From Mesostigma viride (lineage: Eukaryota; Streptophyta; Mesostigmatophyceae; Mesostigmatales; Mesostigmataceae), in the NCBI GenBank assembly GCA_009746045.1, contig RPFO01001885.1:157501-221500 (forward strand): a DNA stretch of 64,000 nucleotides, read 5' to 3'. Positions 52,691-63,709 of this stretch are shown one piece after another. The translations under genes were made by a program, and so were the position numbers. Within the stretch, counting starts at the first letter, position 1. Every line of letters starts with the position of its first letter. The notes below the pieces were generated by a model, which was not told where the DNA came from, ran no database searches, and saw only the letters and a list, made by a program, of their open reading frames with translations.

Positions 52691-55680
52691 TTCTGCATAT
52701 AATCATAGATTTTTATAACGTCCAAGTGAGGGTCTTGTTAGTCGACACGGCCATTTTTCCAGCGCGCGACTTGCAAAACGCCGTAGAGAGTGCTATGTTT
52801 GTTGACGTGTCAGTGGTGATGCGAGGAATCCGCAATGCGATTTCAAACACCCCGTCATCCTCCTCGTATCCTGAAACAACATTCCAGTTGCTGCCAATTA
52901 TAACGTTTACCGGCCAGACGGACAGGCCGCTAGCCGTTAAGCGATATGGGTTTGATATGTCGAGAATCGTTGGTGGGTTGTTATCAAATGTTAACCTGAC
53001 AAGGATATTGGTCAACGCGGTCGGAAGAGTTAGTTCCGATTGTGTGGCCGGGTCGTGGAAAGACATCACGGCCACAGGGGCGCCGTGCCAAAATTGCGGA
53101 AGCGGGTAGTCGTATATGGGCTGCCTCAGACCGACCAAAGAATCTGCTTCCAATATCGTGTGCGATATACGCCTAGTTTCTCGGACATCTTCATACAGGG
53201 CCACGTCCATCCCGTGATTGCCGCCAATTGACGACAGGCTTGAACCATAATAGTAGCTTAGGCTAGAAGCAAATAAAAGCGGGGTCGGGCCAGATACTGT
53301 TGGATCTAATACCTGGAACGTCACGGTCGCCAAATGGATCATACCAGTAACTGGAGGATCAACCAGTGAAATATGATCACAGGTTATGTCAACGTACGAC
53401 GAGGATTTTGATATTGTCGTTGTAGAAAAACCGCCAGTCCACGCTTCTCCAACGACTACGCTGATAAGCAACGGATCATTGCTCAACTTGGTGTTTGAAA
53501 ATCCAAGTCTTACATAAAACTTCCTTACCGACTGACGAGCTGGTAGAATCCCATATATTTTGGCAGTATATTGGTTCATTTGCACGCCGTATTGAACATC
53601 GGGACACTTAACAACCGTGCGGATGACACTCTCATTCGTGAGTGTTAGCTCCTTAAACCAAGTATCCGCCACACCCGGTACGGGTTTTGTGACGCTATAT
53701 TTGCCAAAAATGCTACAATTCCTCGACGAGGTGGACCTGTGACGCAGCTCCAACACGTCTCCGACGGCTGTGTACGATCCGGATGGGTTGTTGGTTTTTA
53801 GAGAGTCGAACTCTATGTCTTGTAGGTCATCTTTGATTGGCCAGACATACGCGCCGTGGTACTCTCCGCTCAAGTGGAAGACTGGTCGGAGGGGCATCGG
53901 AATGTACGGGTCAAGAATGTCTGTAGGAGTGGTTGTAAATATACCGGACGAGTTTGAGATTTTAGTCATGTCACTAAGTTCTTGAGGAGTTGTTTTGGAT
54001 ATATAACGCTCCACCTTCCCATCCGATTTTCTTCGAAATGCCACCCAGTAGCTGTTTTGTTGTCTCCATGATGAGTTTAACGTGTATCGAACCTTCGACT
54101 TCAGATTGTCAAACAGGTCGAGTGCATAGTCACTATGGTGCAGATTGATACCCAGCATACCCCAATGCGTCGTAGCCGCATTTCTCCAATTCTGATGGGC
54201 ATCTGTCGTGGCCGGGTGATATTTATTCGTCAAAGACATAGTATTTTCTGCAAACGAGACGAAAGCATCGTTGCTGCCCAAATATAGCCGAAAACACAAT
54301 AGAAATGGGCCGTCTATGAGCTGCTCTGAAAAAACAACACATTTGCTTGGTGCCGGAGTGGCTGTTTTTACAAAAAAGAATTTTTCGGGAGACCCTTCAA
54401 AGTAGTATTTCGAAGCTTCTGCTTGCAGCGTGGTCACGGAGTGGCGCGAGAATGATTCTAGAGAATGGAGCGTCGTAGCGGGGCCGTCTATCTCCACGGT
54501 CTCTCCTGACAGGTTTGGCGAGTCCTTTACGGTTACGATCCTGTATCTGAGTTCTACATCATCGCCTTCGGATGGATTTTGAAACGTCGTTGTCTTCAAC
54601 GTCCCATCCAAGGCCCCTTGAGATACTCCGTTCGCCAACAGATGAAAACCGGTGAGAGGAGGCAACGACTTTCCCCACCCCACATCATGGTCCGCGTAGA
54701 CGCCGTTGATCGCGATTTTTACAGGATTTAGATATGAAATGTAGGAACTTGGTGTCCGGATGCCGGAGTGCAGTTGGCTCATTTTTGAAACGCATACCAT
54801 CACCCCTCCTTTGTGGGTGGTGTAGGAGGTGAGGGTCGAGTCGTTGTAGACGTCTATCTCGTAGTTCATATACTTGTTACTATCTGCCGCGACTGGCGCG
54901 GTGATTACGGCGTCTTCCCCGCGCAGTCCCCCGTTTTGCGAGAGGGAGACTCCGCCGATGGTCGGAGTGGTCGGCGTGAGCTGGGTGGAATTCATGTACC
55001 ACCTGATGGGGAGTTTGCGTTGGTATGCGAAGGGGGTCGTCATCTTTATGCCCTGTTTGAGGGTCGTTCCCTCTACGACCTCCCAATTAGCGGTGGTTGG
55101 ATTGGTGCTCCAGTAGAGTGCGTTCACAGGGTCAATCGGACCCATTCGCCAGTCCGTCAGTGGCGAGTATGTACGCGTGATGGTGAAGGATCTCCCAGTT
55201 AGTGGAAGGCGGCGGTTGTCGTCGCGAATCGTGGCGAAAGACAACAACTCCACGCGGAGAGGGAGGCCGTTAAATCGAGATCCGCCGAGACCATAGAAAG
55301 AGTCGGAAAAGTATGGATATCCTACCTCTCCGTCCACAACGCTCTCCCCCGTGCGCGCCTGGGTCGTGTGGTAGTCGCGATAGGTAAACTTACAGATTCC
55401 ACTCGCGTCGCCATTCGTAACGTTGTAGGGCAGCTGGACTCGCACATCCTGGTCATTGATGACGTTGAACGCGTTTTGGTGCGACACGGTCGTCCCGTCT
55501 TCGAGATGGAGGACGAAATCCCCGTTCAAGTTAGCTATCGACGTTTTGCCTACCCCGTGTTGGTCAAAAAGGTAGTCCAATTGCGCGCGGGTCAGGACTC
55601 TGCCACCAGGGTCTAGCAACGTATCAGGGCTAAAGTCGAAGACGTGGTACTGGGTTGCTCCCACTTTCGCCGTAAGGTAA

Positions 55681-56153
55681 AGTTAGAATGCGGTGGGATA
55701 TATTGCTTGAGAACACTGAAGGCTTGGAGCAATGAATTGCTTGGTTCATTAGAAAATAGGTTTACCCTTTATCAACGTTCCTCTCACCGGCTGCGCCGCC
55801 AGTGACCGTTGGGTGCAGACCGTTGGCCCGAGGCCGCACGATGACAGGTAGCTGCCTAGTCACTGCATCGTGCGATCACAAATCAATGCACGCTGCAGTA
55901 CGGTCCCTATCTAGGATACTCTAGTACCGTCCAATGACAGGACACTACGTATACTGGGTACTGACATCTGTCACGTACCTCAGTACCCAAAGTACCTATC
56001 TAGGGAAACGTATGCGACTCGACTAGCATCCCTATCTGCATAGCCCACGTGGTATTTATATTCACATACCAACGTGGGTTTACAAGGCTTATTCATACGT
56101 TGTATTCACAATGCCTTTGAGACTTAGTCTACAGCAAAGCATGGAGACTAACT
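55681..56153 (-). repeat. 3' LTR of the INT-PR-RT element
   Basis: 473 bp with 6-bp inverted ends AGTTAG/CTAACT, identical by eye to 62864-63336. Confidence 0.9.
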
Positions 56154-56527
56154 CCAGTATTGTTTTATTATTTATTTCTTAATGCAGGTCTGCACCCCCA
56201 ACATTATTGTTATTGTTTTTAAGTTGATTAGGGGTACAAAAGAGACATGGCTGGTTGAGCCAGGTTGGTTACAGCTGGCTGTTCTGGCCAGGTGTTATAT
56301 TGCACATTAAATAAGGTGTACACAGCTGGCTGGTTTGGCCAGGTACTGAAGCACACATTAAGTAAATGGATACAAAGCTTGTGTCCTCAAGCTGCAAATG
56401 GATACAAATCTGACCTAGCCAGCACTCACACCCCACAACGAATGTGTTGAATTTTATGGCGCCCAGCAGCTATCGCTGTGGTAAGGGGGTGTGGTGGTTG
56501 TGTACTGTGCTATGGCCAGTCATTTAT
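56154..56527. other. 3' untranslated part of the element
   Basis: No ORF. It contains repeated 'gctggct..t.tggccaggt' motifs. No clear polypurine tract touches the LTR. Confidence 0.5.
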
Positions 56528-59500
56528 TCAAACACTGACTCTGATATCATAGGGGTTCATGTTCTGAAAGAGGAGCTGGTACTGTTGGCCAGCAACATCC
56601 CGCAGCTTCGTGAGAGCGTCTGCTGGGTTGTCCTCATCATCCACATGAGTCCAGCTGGAAAAATAGGTGGCCTCCTGTTTGAGGATCACCCAATCCAAGT
56701 CAGTGTGGACAGCAGCAGAGACAGATTTCTTGGTTAGAAAGCTGATCACAGATTGGCTGTCAGTATAGAGATGTGAGATGACATTGCATGTGCTGCCTGC
56801 CTGGGTTTGTAGCCAGGTGAGCATGTGCTGCAGGGAACGAGCATGCAATGCAGCAGACACCACAGCACGACATTCAGCTGAGTTGCTGCTGCCAGGTTTT
56901 CTGCGGTGTAGCCTGCTGTACCAGGAAGTGAGGGACATGTAATCTGACCTGTTGGTGAGAAAAAACAGCCCTGATTCCCGTGCCCCCATCTGATTGATTG
57001 TTCTGCTCTCCATGGAGCTGTCCATGACACATTGGATGTGGATGTCTTCCATCAGATTCAGGCCATGGAGGATGAGGGGGGGACAGTCATTGACCAACTT
57101 CCTGATGTGACTGCATTTGATCTTGACTAGAACATCATGGGTGACCCTGCTGATGACAGCTAAGGGAGCCCCACAGATGGCTGACCACCACCCCAGTTTG
57201 CCCTGAACAGTGGCACACATATGTAAGGGGAGGTAGTTGTCCTGCAGCAGATCTAGACAATCTTGGATATATTCTGCAGGAGGGGAGAGAGAGCAGACCC
57301 ACTGATCTGGCTGCCTATGCAGCTGCAACATGATGCCACAGAACTGGATGGGGGTTGTGCTCAATTCCACCTGTTTGCCAATCTCATATGATTCCTGGAC
57401 CTGCTGAATAAAGGTTTCCACCTCAGCTCTAGGCCCACAAATGAGTTGGTCATCTCCATGCCACACAAAGAACAGCAGTCCAGAGGGGGTGGGTACAACA
57501 AAAAAGCATGGGTCCAGGTCATCATACGTGGCCTTGAGCTTTTTGAATACTTCCTCTGCTGAGTCTCTGAAAATTTTTGGGGCACTGACAAGCCCTTCCA
57601 CCCCAATGTTGATGATAAGGTGGGGCTCATCAATATAAGGTTTCCACACAGCTGGGGTGTCTACCACGTACACCTTCCCTTTCCACACAGATTCAGCCTT
57701 TTCTGGGTCCCCCCTGAGGAAGGCCCTTTTAATATCAGTGGCTTTGCAGACATAGTCTTGGCCTGCATTGAGGTTGTGGAGGAAGAGGGAGAGCATGATC
57801 CTGAGTGAGGTTTGTTGCAGCCCAGGTGTGTATGTTTCCCCTTTTGGCAGTGTGGAGGTCCCCTTTAATTCTGTGACACATGGTCTGGCATGGAAGATTG
57901 GGGAGCCCACTTTTTGTGGTTTTTGTTTGAGAACAAATTTTAATCTGAGCTTTTTGGCTCCCTCTGGCACGTCCCATGAAGGGGTGACAGGCGGTTTGTA
58001 TTGAGGGTTTTTGGGGTTGGGCAGGACCCATTCCTGCCTGGCTTGGTGGACAATGGCCATCAGCCACTTGGTAAACCCTTTTTGTGTTTTGCATTCTTGT
58101 ATGACGTGGGAGATTTGGTGGGGTGAGTGCATGGCTATGTCCCACTTACCCAGCCCAAAGGCTGAGGGATGGAGGAACTGGCTGTGCACTAACTTGTCCA
58201 GATCAGGGATCTCCCCTGGTGCATACTGAGTGTTGACTGCCTTGATGACAGCATCCATACCAGGGACAATACTGGAGAGAGGGATTTTAAAGTGGTCCAG
58301 AGGAACTGCACCCACCCCTGTGACACTGAGCTCATTAGCTGAGATAAGCACCCCAGGATAGGATACAAAAGGTTCCCCCAACAAGGTGTTACCAGAGTAC
58401 CCCTCCACCACCTGGAAGGGTGTCTGAATACCAAGTATAGGGAGCATCACTTGTCCCACTACATCCAGTGAGCTTTGGCCTGAGAAATCCTGCACCCGTG
58501 CCCAAAATGAAGGTGCAATCTCAAGACCAGGGATGGCTTGTGCACTGATCACACTGACCTGTGCCTGAGTGTCTATTGCCAGGGTCCAGGGGTCCTGACT
58601 AGTGCACACAGCTGAGACTTTTGCCAACCCTGCGGCCACAGCAGCTTGTTGCTTATGTGACCTGTGTAATGCTTGCAAGGCGACTGCCAATCTTGACCTC
58701 AGAGCGGGAGGGTTGGCAGACAATTTGGTGCCTTGGGGCTGAGCTAATGCTTCCAACCCAGCTACCTCGTGCCTGGTTAAGCAATCCCCAGGTTGTGAAG
58801 TGGGCCTGGCTTCACTGAGGGTGGAAGGGTTCACAGAGGGTGCTGTGGTGCTGTCAACAGCAGTAATTGGTGGCTCAGAGCTACTGCTGGGCATGCTGGA
58901 GTTGCCAGATAGAAGTAGTGAGTCCATGCTTAAAGACTCTTCCCCAGGCACGTCTGCCATGGGAGAATAATACTTCTTAATTCTATGACAGCTCACCCTG
59001 TGACGCTTCCCATTGATATTGTGCTTGACCTCCACGGTCTTGCTGTTTTTGGTAAATCCACGGATGGTAACTGGACCTAGCCAAGTTCCAACCTTACCAA
59101 AGCTGTTTTCCTTGTAATAGAGAACTTGATCACCTTTTTGGAATACTGGCCTGGAATGGGTTTTATCTTTTTCTGCCAGTTTTGCTGAGGTTTGTGCACG
59201 TGCAGTGTTGTACAGTGCTATCACCTCTGGGGGATATACACCTGCCTGCAGGCCTGCTGGGATTACTTCACCCCACGTGGCATGCAAGACAGGTCTCATA
59301 TTTAGGGTTGTGCACATTTCATGACACCAGAGTGCCCTGTCACAATAGACCCCTGAAGTAGCATCCTTGGAAGGATTTTTGGCTAGTAGGGTTTTGACAG
59401 ATCTGATGGTTCTTTCAATGACCCCCTGACCCTCATGATCTTCCAGCCCAGCAATCTCTATTGCTTCACACCCTTCCAGGTCAGTCAGACAAGAAAATTG

Positions 59501-60235
59501 TTGATCAAGCAAAATTCTGTCAACTGGGTAGAATCTGGGTAAAGCAATCATGAGTGCAACACGTAGCTGCCCTGCAGACATGCCAGGTAGGGGTTCCATT
59601 ACTGTGAACCTGGACCATGAGTCTTTTAGGATCAGGTAGGGTTGGACATCTTTGTTGATGTGCATCACATCCCCCACTATCATGCCCCTATTGGTGGAAG
59701 GAGTTGCAGTATGCCATTTTTGAGGTTTGGGGCTATTGAACTGACATTCTTGACAGTGTTGTCTAGCCAGTTTTACTGCATTCCTGAGTTGTTTTCCCAT
59801 GCTACTACCCCCCAGCCGTCTGGCCAGTTCCTCAGCCACTGTTTCATGACCCATGGCTAGGTGCAGCTGATGAGCAAGCTCCTTGATATCTATGGAGTTG
59901 TCAACAGTAGGGGTTAGTGCTTTTATGTAAGGTTCCAGAACAGGGTGTTGGGAGGACAGTAAGGTTGCTGCCTCAAAATCAATTATGCCCTGGTTGCCAT
60001 CCCCAATGGTAATGAGATCATCATCCTCAGAGTACATAAGGTGAGTGAACTCACATTGATTTGGGTAGCGAGGCCTGTTGCAACGGCTGCCTGGAGGCCC
60101 CAGGGGATGACGTGCGTGCCAGCAGCCCGGGCAGAGATCCACCCCGTTGGCCAGGGAGTCGTTGTTGGGGCAGTTGTGCCGTGCGTGCCCTCGTTGGAAG
60201 CACCTCAGGCACCTTATGGACCCCCCAGGGTTGCC
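56528..60235 (-). CDS. Pol: knuckles, integrase, protease, RT, RNase H
   Basis: In the 1204-codon open frame (GTG at 60142; the same frame extends upstream through a CCHC knuckle, CLRCFQRGHARHNC) I see these parts. Integrase: zinc site H91/H94/H99...C130/C133, and core D158, D213, E243, followed by a GPY/F-like module (KVGTWLGPVTIRGF, 350-363). Retropepsin-like domain: LAIDTQAQVSVIS (Asp 524), then NTLLGEPF (585-592). Copia-type RT: TDIKRAF (Asp 803) and HGDD (895-898) in place of YVDD. RNase H: D1041, E1090, D1128 and a DNPADALTK end (1171-1179). Having integrase before protease is unusual. Confidence 0.8.
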   Translation of the reverse strand, partial: GNPGGSIRCLRCFQRGHARHNCPNNDSLANGVDLCPGCWHARHPLGPPGSRCNRPRYPNQCEFTHLMYSEDDDLITIGDGNQGIIDFEAATLLSSQHPVLEPYIKALTPTVDNSIDIKELAHQLHLAMGHETVAEELARRLGGSSMGKQLRNAVKLARQHCQECQFNSPKPQKWHTATPSTNRGMIVGDVMHINKDVQPYLILKDSWSRFTVMEPLPGMSAGQLRVALMIALPRFYPVDRILLDQQFSCLTDLEGCEAIEIAGLEDHEGQGVIERTIRSVKTLLAKNPSKDATSGVYCDRALWCHEMCTTLNMRPVLHATWGEVIPAGLQAGVYPPEVIALYNTARAQTSAKLAEKDKTHSRPVFQKGDQVLYYKENSFGKVGTWLGPVTIRGFTKNSKTVEVKHNINGKRHRVSCHRIKKYYSPMADVPGEESLSMDSLLLSGNSSMPSSSSEPPITAVDSTTAPSVNPSTLSEARPTSQPGDCLTRHEVAGLEALAQPQGTKLSANPPALRSRLAVALQALHRSHKQQAAVAAGLAKVSAVCTSQDPWTLAIDTQAQVSVISAQAIPGLEIAPSFWARVQDFSGQSSLDVVGQVMLPILGIQTPFQVVEGYSGNTLLGEPFVSYPGVLISANELSVTGVGAVPLDHFKIPLSSIVPGMDAVIKAVNTQYAPGEIPDLDKLVHSQFLHPSAFGLGKWDIAMHSPHQISHVIQECKTQKGFTKWLMAIVHQARQEWVLPNPKNPQYKPPVTPSWDVPEGAKKLRLKFVLKQKPQKVGSPIFHARPCVTELKGTSTLPKGETYTPGLQQTSLRIMLSLFLHNLNAGQDYVCKATDIKRAFLRGDPEKAESVWKGKVYVVDTPAVWKPYIDEPHLIINIGVEGLVSAPKIFRDSAEEVFKKLKATYDDLDPCFFVVPTPSGLLFFVWHGDDQLICGPRAEVETFIQQVQESYEIGKQVELSTTPIQFCGIMLQLHRQPDQWVCSLSPPAEYIQDCLDLLQDNYLPLHMCATVQGKLGWWSAICGAPLAVISRVTHDVLVKIKCSHIRKLVNDCPPLILHGLNLMEDIHIQCVMDSSMESRTINQMGARESGLFFLTNRSDYMSLTSWYSRLHRRKPGSSNSAECRAVVSAALHARSLQHMLTWLQTQAGSTCNVISHLYTDSQSVISFLTKKSVSAAVHTDLDWVILKQEATYFSSWTHVDDEDNPADALTKLRDVAGQQYQLLFQNMNPYDIRVSV

Positions 60236-61448
60236 AGGCTGGTTGTTGTTGTGTTGTTGTTGTTGTTGTTTCCCTGCTGGGACCGGTTCTGGCCCTGCTG
60301 GGACCTGTTGTTGTTGTTGTTTTGGCCCTGTTGGGACCTGTTGTTATTGTTGCCCTGCTGGGACCTGTTGTTGTTGTTGTTGTTGTTGTTGTTGGGGTTG
60401 CCATGCAGGGGCACACGGTGCCACGTGTTGCCACGCCCCTGAGAGCCACTGCCCCCTTGGTGGGAGGACTTGTGGGTCTTGGGTGCCCCCCCTGGCTGGC
60501 CTGCCCCTTGCGTTTGTGGCCTTGGACACCCTGGACCTTGGGGTCCTGGGCCTGGTTGTTGCCAGTACCCAGGGGGTCCACTGCCTCCTCGATATAGAGC
60601 ATGGCAGCTCTGAAGTTGTCCCAGAGGGACTTGAGGCCTGTAAGCAGGGTAGCCAGGACAGAAGGTTGCAAATTAGCTTTTGTTAGCCAGGTGTGGATGA
60701 GATACCTTGGTTGGAGCTTGAGAAGCTCAAGGTCTTTCTCAATCATTACCCTGTATGTTTTTGCATCCCCAGAGAGGTTATTCTTGTTCACCTTATATGC
60801 AGCAAGCCAGTTGAAACGTTCTACTGCTTCCATGTGGTTATTGGTAAGCACTAGCTGTTTCAGATCAGTGATAAAGGTAGGCCACTGTTCAATGGCTGCT
60901 TCAGGTGTCAGGGTACGTTCCTGATAGGTTTGAATCAATGCTCTGATTGCAGGAGATGATTGATGGAATGTGGAGGAGGCCCTGAGAGCCTTAAACTGAT
61001 GTCTAAGGTTAAGACCTTCCATCCCATACTCCAAAGCAAAAACAAATTGCTTAGCTTGTTCAACAGTGTGACCCTCAGGCAAGCCAGCAATATTGATTTT
61101 GGATTCCTTTTTATGAGGGTTAAACACACCTGTGAGAGGGGGGTTGGCCCTCAAGAAGCTGTCGGTTGCTTGTTGCAGGCGGGTGGGGTCCAGGTTGATG
61201 GTCCCCCGCTCATACCGCGACATCAGGGCGCGCAGGCCCTCGACAGTTTGCAGCTGGTTAGCTGTTAACTGCTGATCTTGCAACGAGGCCAGCTGGGCCT
61301 GGAGAATGGCGAGCTGTTCCAGGACATCCCCGCTCCTTGGGGGGGCCTCAGCAGGCCTGTTGGGTGCCTGTGGCACCTCTGCACCTCCCCCCAGGGCCTC
61401 CTGGGGTCCTGGCCACCCCCCCTGGTTTGGGAGGGGGCCCCAACCCAC
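60236..61448 (-). CDS. Gag, second part
   Basis: The frame from 61448 holds the helical core of gag (EQAKQFVFALEYGMEGLNLRH; WPTFITDLKQLVL; FNWLAAYKVNKNNL; HTWLTKANLQPSVLATLLTGL). Near 60450 the protein-like frame changes. An Asn/Gln-rich stretch with repeated RSQQG units (60250-60410) follows, and a further shift leads to the CCHC knuckle that is in frame with pol. GTT microsatellite variation probably drives these changes. Confidence 0.65.
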
Positions 61449-62845
61449 AGGGCGAACCTGGGGTGGTGGGGGAGGGGGAGGGGGGTCATGGTGGCCCTGG
61501 GGGAGCCCGGGGGTGTCCGGGTAACCCCACTGGGTCCAGCCCCATCGGTGGAGGGGCGGGCAGGGGTGTCTGCCTCTGCTCTCCTCCTGGCCTCCTCCCG
61601 CATGAGACGCTTCATCTCCTTGCGTACCTCATGCTCCCGGAGGGCTGCCTGAAAAGCAGCCTCATCCTCGGGTATGTCAGGGAGTGGTTCTCCCATGATC
61701 ATAGCAGGCCGGACTGGACAGTCCGCCTCTTTGCCCTTCCTCGCGCCCAGGGCCAGCAGTCCCTCCTTGTACTGCAGGGGTTGGGGGGGAGAGGGTTTCT
61801 TGCTGGTGGTTTCCAGCGGGGGGGCTTCTTCAGCTACCACCCCATGTTTGGCCAAGATGGCCTCCGTGACCCTGGCTTGGGTGATGGAGGACATGGTTTT
61901 AAAGTGTGCTGACCGAGCAAGCTCGGCCAGGTCTTGACTGTCCGCATAGTGCATGGGATAGTCAGCATTTTTTAAGAGGTCACGTAACCGCTGGGTGGCC
62001 TCGCGGTACGCGTCCGCCATCGCCTGGTGGGTAGCCAGGCGACGGGCGGCTTCCTCTTCATATTCTTGCCGCTTAGCGGCGAGCCGAAAAGCCGCCTCTC
62101 GGCGGACCTCTCGGTCCCGCTGCCGCTCTCGGCGTTCTTCATTTGCCACCAGCGCGGCCTGCTCGACCGCCAGGAGCGCTGGGGTAAGATTGATCTCAGT
62201 CTCCCCATCGGGGAGACTGGCAGTGTCGGATACCTCATCGTCGGACATTGGTTGTCCGGCGATGGGTTCCACAGGTTTTCGCACCACCCGTGCGAGTTTA
62301 ATACTCTCCATGTCCTTCTTCTTGCGAAGAAGGGACGCAGAGGGTCGCCCAAACGTTAGCTCAATGTGGTTATGTCCCTGGGCGAAAGGGACATTAAGGT
62401 TTGATGTGGCGGGACGAAAGGTAATCGTCCCGTCCGGTGCCACCGAGGCCGTCTGACGGGGCATACGCTCCCGAAGAGATGGCAACGTGGGGCCGGACTG
62501 TGGAGCCTCAGTGGGGTTTACCACCGAGGTCTCCGCAGCCATGGCCGCGCCAGCCGTGGTTGCGGCTGGGGCGGCCGCCGGAGTCGAGGGTAAGCCGGTC
62601 TCCCCGGGGGGAGCCGTCTCGGCCTCCGGCCTCGCAGGGGAGGGGGGTAGGTCGGTCGGCTTTGCAGCCGCCGTCCCCTCGTCCTGGCAACCATTGTGAG
62701 TCTTTTTGTTCTTTTTCTTTTTCTTGGAAATGGCCGCATCGCCAGCCGGCTTCTTGTTGTTGTCTCTGGGCATCCGCCGATCCTGCCCATCATCATCCTC
62801 GTTGTAGGAAAGCTTCTTAGCGACAGTCTTGTTCGTGATAGCCAT
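61265..62845 (-). CDS. Gag, first part
   Basis: Starts at ATG 62845 (MAITNKTVAKKLSYNEDDDG), 18 bases from the LTR. A basic patch (KKKKKNKKTH), Pro/Ala-rich linkers and a long charged helix follow (NEERRERQRDREVRREAAFRLAAKRQEYEEE). The natural continuation after about 61480 is in the frame of the next part, through a poly-C/G run. The charged helix may mediate particle assembly. No known domain is recognised. Confidence 0.65.
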   Translation of the reverse strand: MAITNKTVAKKLSYNEDDDGQDRRMPRDNNKKPAGDAAISKKKKKNKKTHNGCQDEGTAAAKPTDLPPSPARPEAETAPPGETGLPSTPAAAPAATTAGAAMAAETSVVNPTEAPQSGPTLPSLRERMPRQTASVAPDGTITFRPATSNLNVPFAQGHNHIELTFGRPSASLLRKKKDMESIKLARVVRKPVEPIAGQPMSDDEVSDTASLPDGETEINLTPALLAVEQAALVANEERRERQRDREVRREAAFRLAAKRQEYEEEAARRLATHQAMADAYREATQRLRDLLKNADYPMHYADSQDLAELARSAHFKTMSSITQARVTEAILAKHGVVAEEAPPLETTSKKPSPPQPLQYKEGLLALGARKGKEADCPVRPAMIMGEPLPDIPEDEAAFQAALREHEVRKEMKRLMREEARRRAEADTPARPSTDGAGPSGVTRTPPGSPRATMTPLPLPHHPRFALWVGAPSQTRGGGQDPRRPWGEVQRCHRHPTGLLRPPQGAGMSWNSSPFSRPSWPRCKISS

Positions 62846-62863
62846 GGTAGCAAATAAAATTCA

Positions 62864-63336
62864 AGTTAGAATGCGGTGGGATATATTGCTTGAGAACACT
62901 GAAGGCTTGGAGCAATGAATTGCTTGGTTCATTAGAAAATAGGTTTACCCTTTATCAACGTTCCTCTCACCGGCTGCGCCGCCAGTGACCGTTGGGTGCA
63001 GACCGTTGGCCCGAGGCCGCACGATGACAGGTAGCTGCCTAGTCACTGCATCGTGCGATCACAAATCAATGCACGCTGCAGTACGGTCCCTATCTAGGAT
63101 ACTCTAGTACCGTCCAATGACAGGACACTACGTATACTGGGTACTGACATCTGTCACGTACCTCAGTACCCAAAGTACCTATCTAGGGAAACGTATGCGA
63201 CTCGACTAGCATCCCTATCTGCATAGCCCACGTGGTATTTATATTCACATACCAACGTGGGTTTACAAGGCTTATTCATACGTTGTATTCACAATGCCTT
63301 TGAGACTTAGTCTACAGCAAAGCATGGAGACTAACT
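62864..63336 (-). repeat. 5' LTR of the INT-PR-RT element
   Basis: 473 bp, identical by eye to 55681-56153. Confidence 0.9.
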
Positions 63337-63685
63337 GGTAAGGTTCATTTAGAGTGAGATCGTCGACTAAAGTAGTCCCTGATTTAAAATAGGAATACCC
63401 ATTCACGACGAGACTGTAAGCAAGTTCCGATGGGTCGCTTGCGGTCTCGTCGTCGTAATTGTCTCCGAGTCGCACATTTGTCGGCTGGCTCGGGTAGAAA
63501 ATTTTGAATCCGTCGACAACGAGTGACTCATCGAATGGATGTGAAGTGCCAAGAAGTAACGTAACGCTAGCTTGAAGCCCATCTATGTCTGTTTCGATGT
63601 TAGAAACACGCTCCTCCATTTCAGGGTCGAGCGTTAACCCGGTGGCGAGATTGGTCGGTCTGCTCAATGTTGTTAGAACGACCAT

Positions 63686-63709
63686 TTATTATCTACCTAG
63701 AATATAAAC
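63686..63709. promoter_or_regulatory. Bidirectional TCTA-type viral promoter
   Basis: Only 24 bases separate two divergent viral genes. They are AT-rich and contain TCTA on both strands ('attatctacctagaatata'). Confidence 0.55.

Larger units (their letters stand above)
55681..63336 (-). mobile_element. Copia-like LTR retrotransposon with INT-PR-RT-RH order
   Basis: Two 473-bp LTRs look identical base for base. The target duplication is GGTAA (55676-55680 and 63337-63341). LTR ends are AGTTAG...CTAACT rather than TG...CA. Gag begins only 18 bases inside the 5' LTR, and I see no tRNA-like primer-binding site there. Gag is spread over three frames and pol is one open frame. The element lies inside a viral fibre-like gene. 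Confidence 0.85.
52713..63685 (-). pseudogene. Very large fibre-like viral protein split by an LTR retrotransposon
   Basis: The gene starts at ATG 63685 and runs to 63337 (116 codons). It resumes at 55675 and ends at 52713, about 1,100 codons in total. Removing 55681-63336 plus one GGTAA copy rejoins the two parts in frame. The N-terminus has a short coiled coil (EERVSNIETDIDGLQ), as in trimeric fibres. The rest is beta-rich with many Tyr, Thr and Ser and no enzyme motif. Homologues, if any, would be receptor-binding or fibre proteins. Apart from the insertion the frame is fully open, so the break is young. An alternative GTG start at 55664 is only an artefact of the insertion. Confidence 0.7.

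Noticed and set aside
55664..55666. GTG start for a 983-codon viral gene
   Set aside because: The frame continues upstream across the retrotransposon insertion into the 63685 start, so this is not a natural start.
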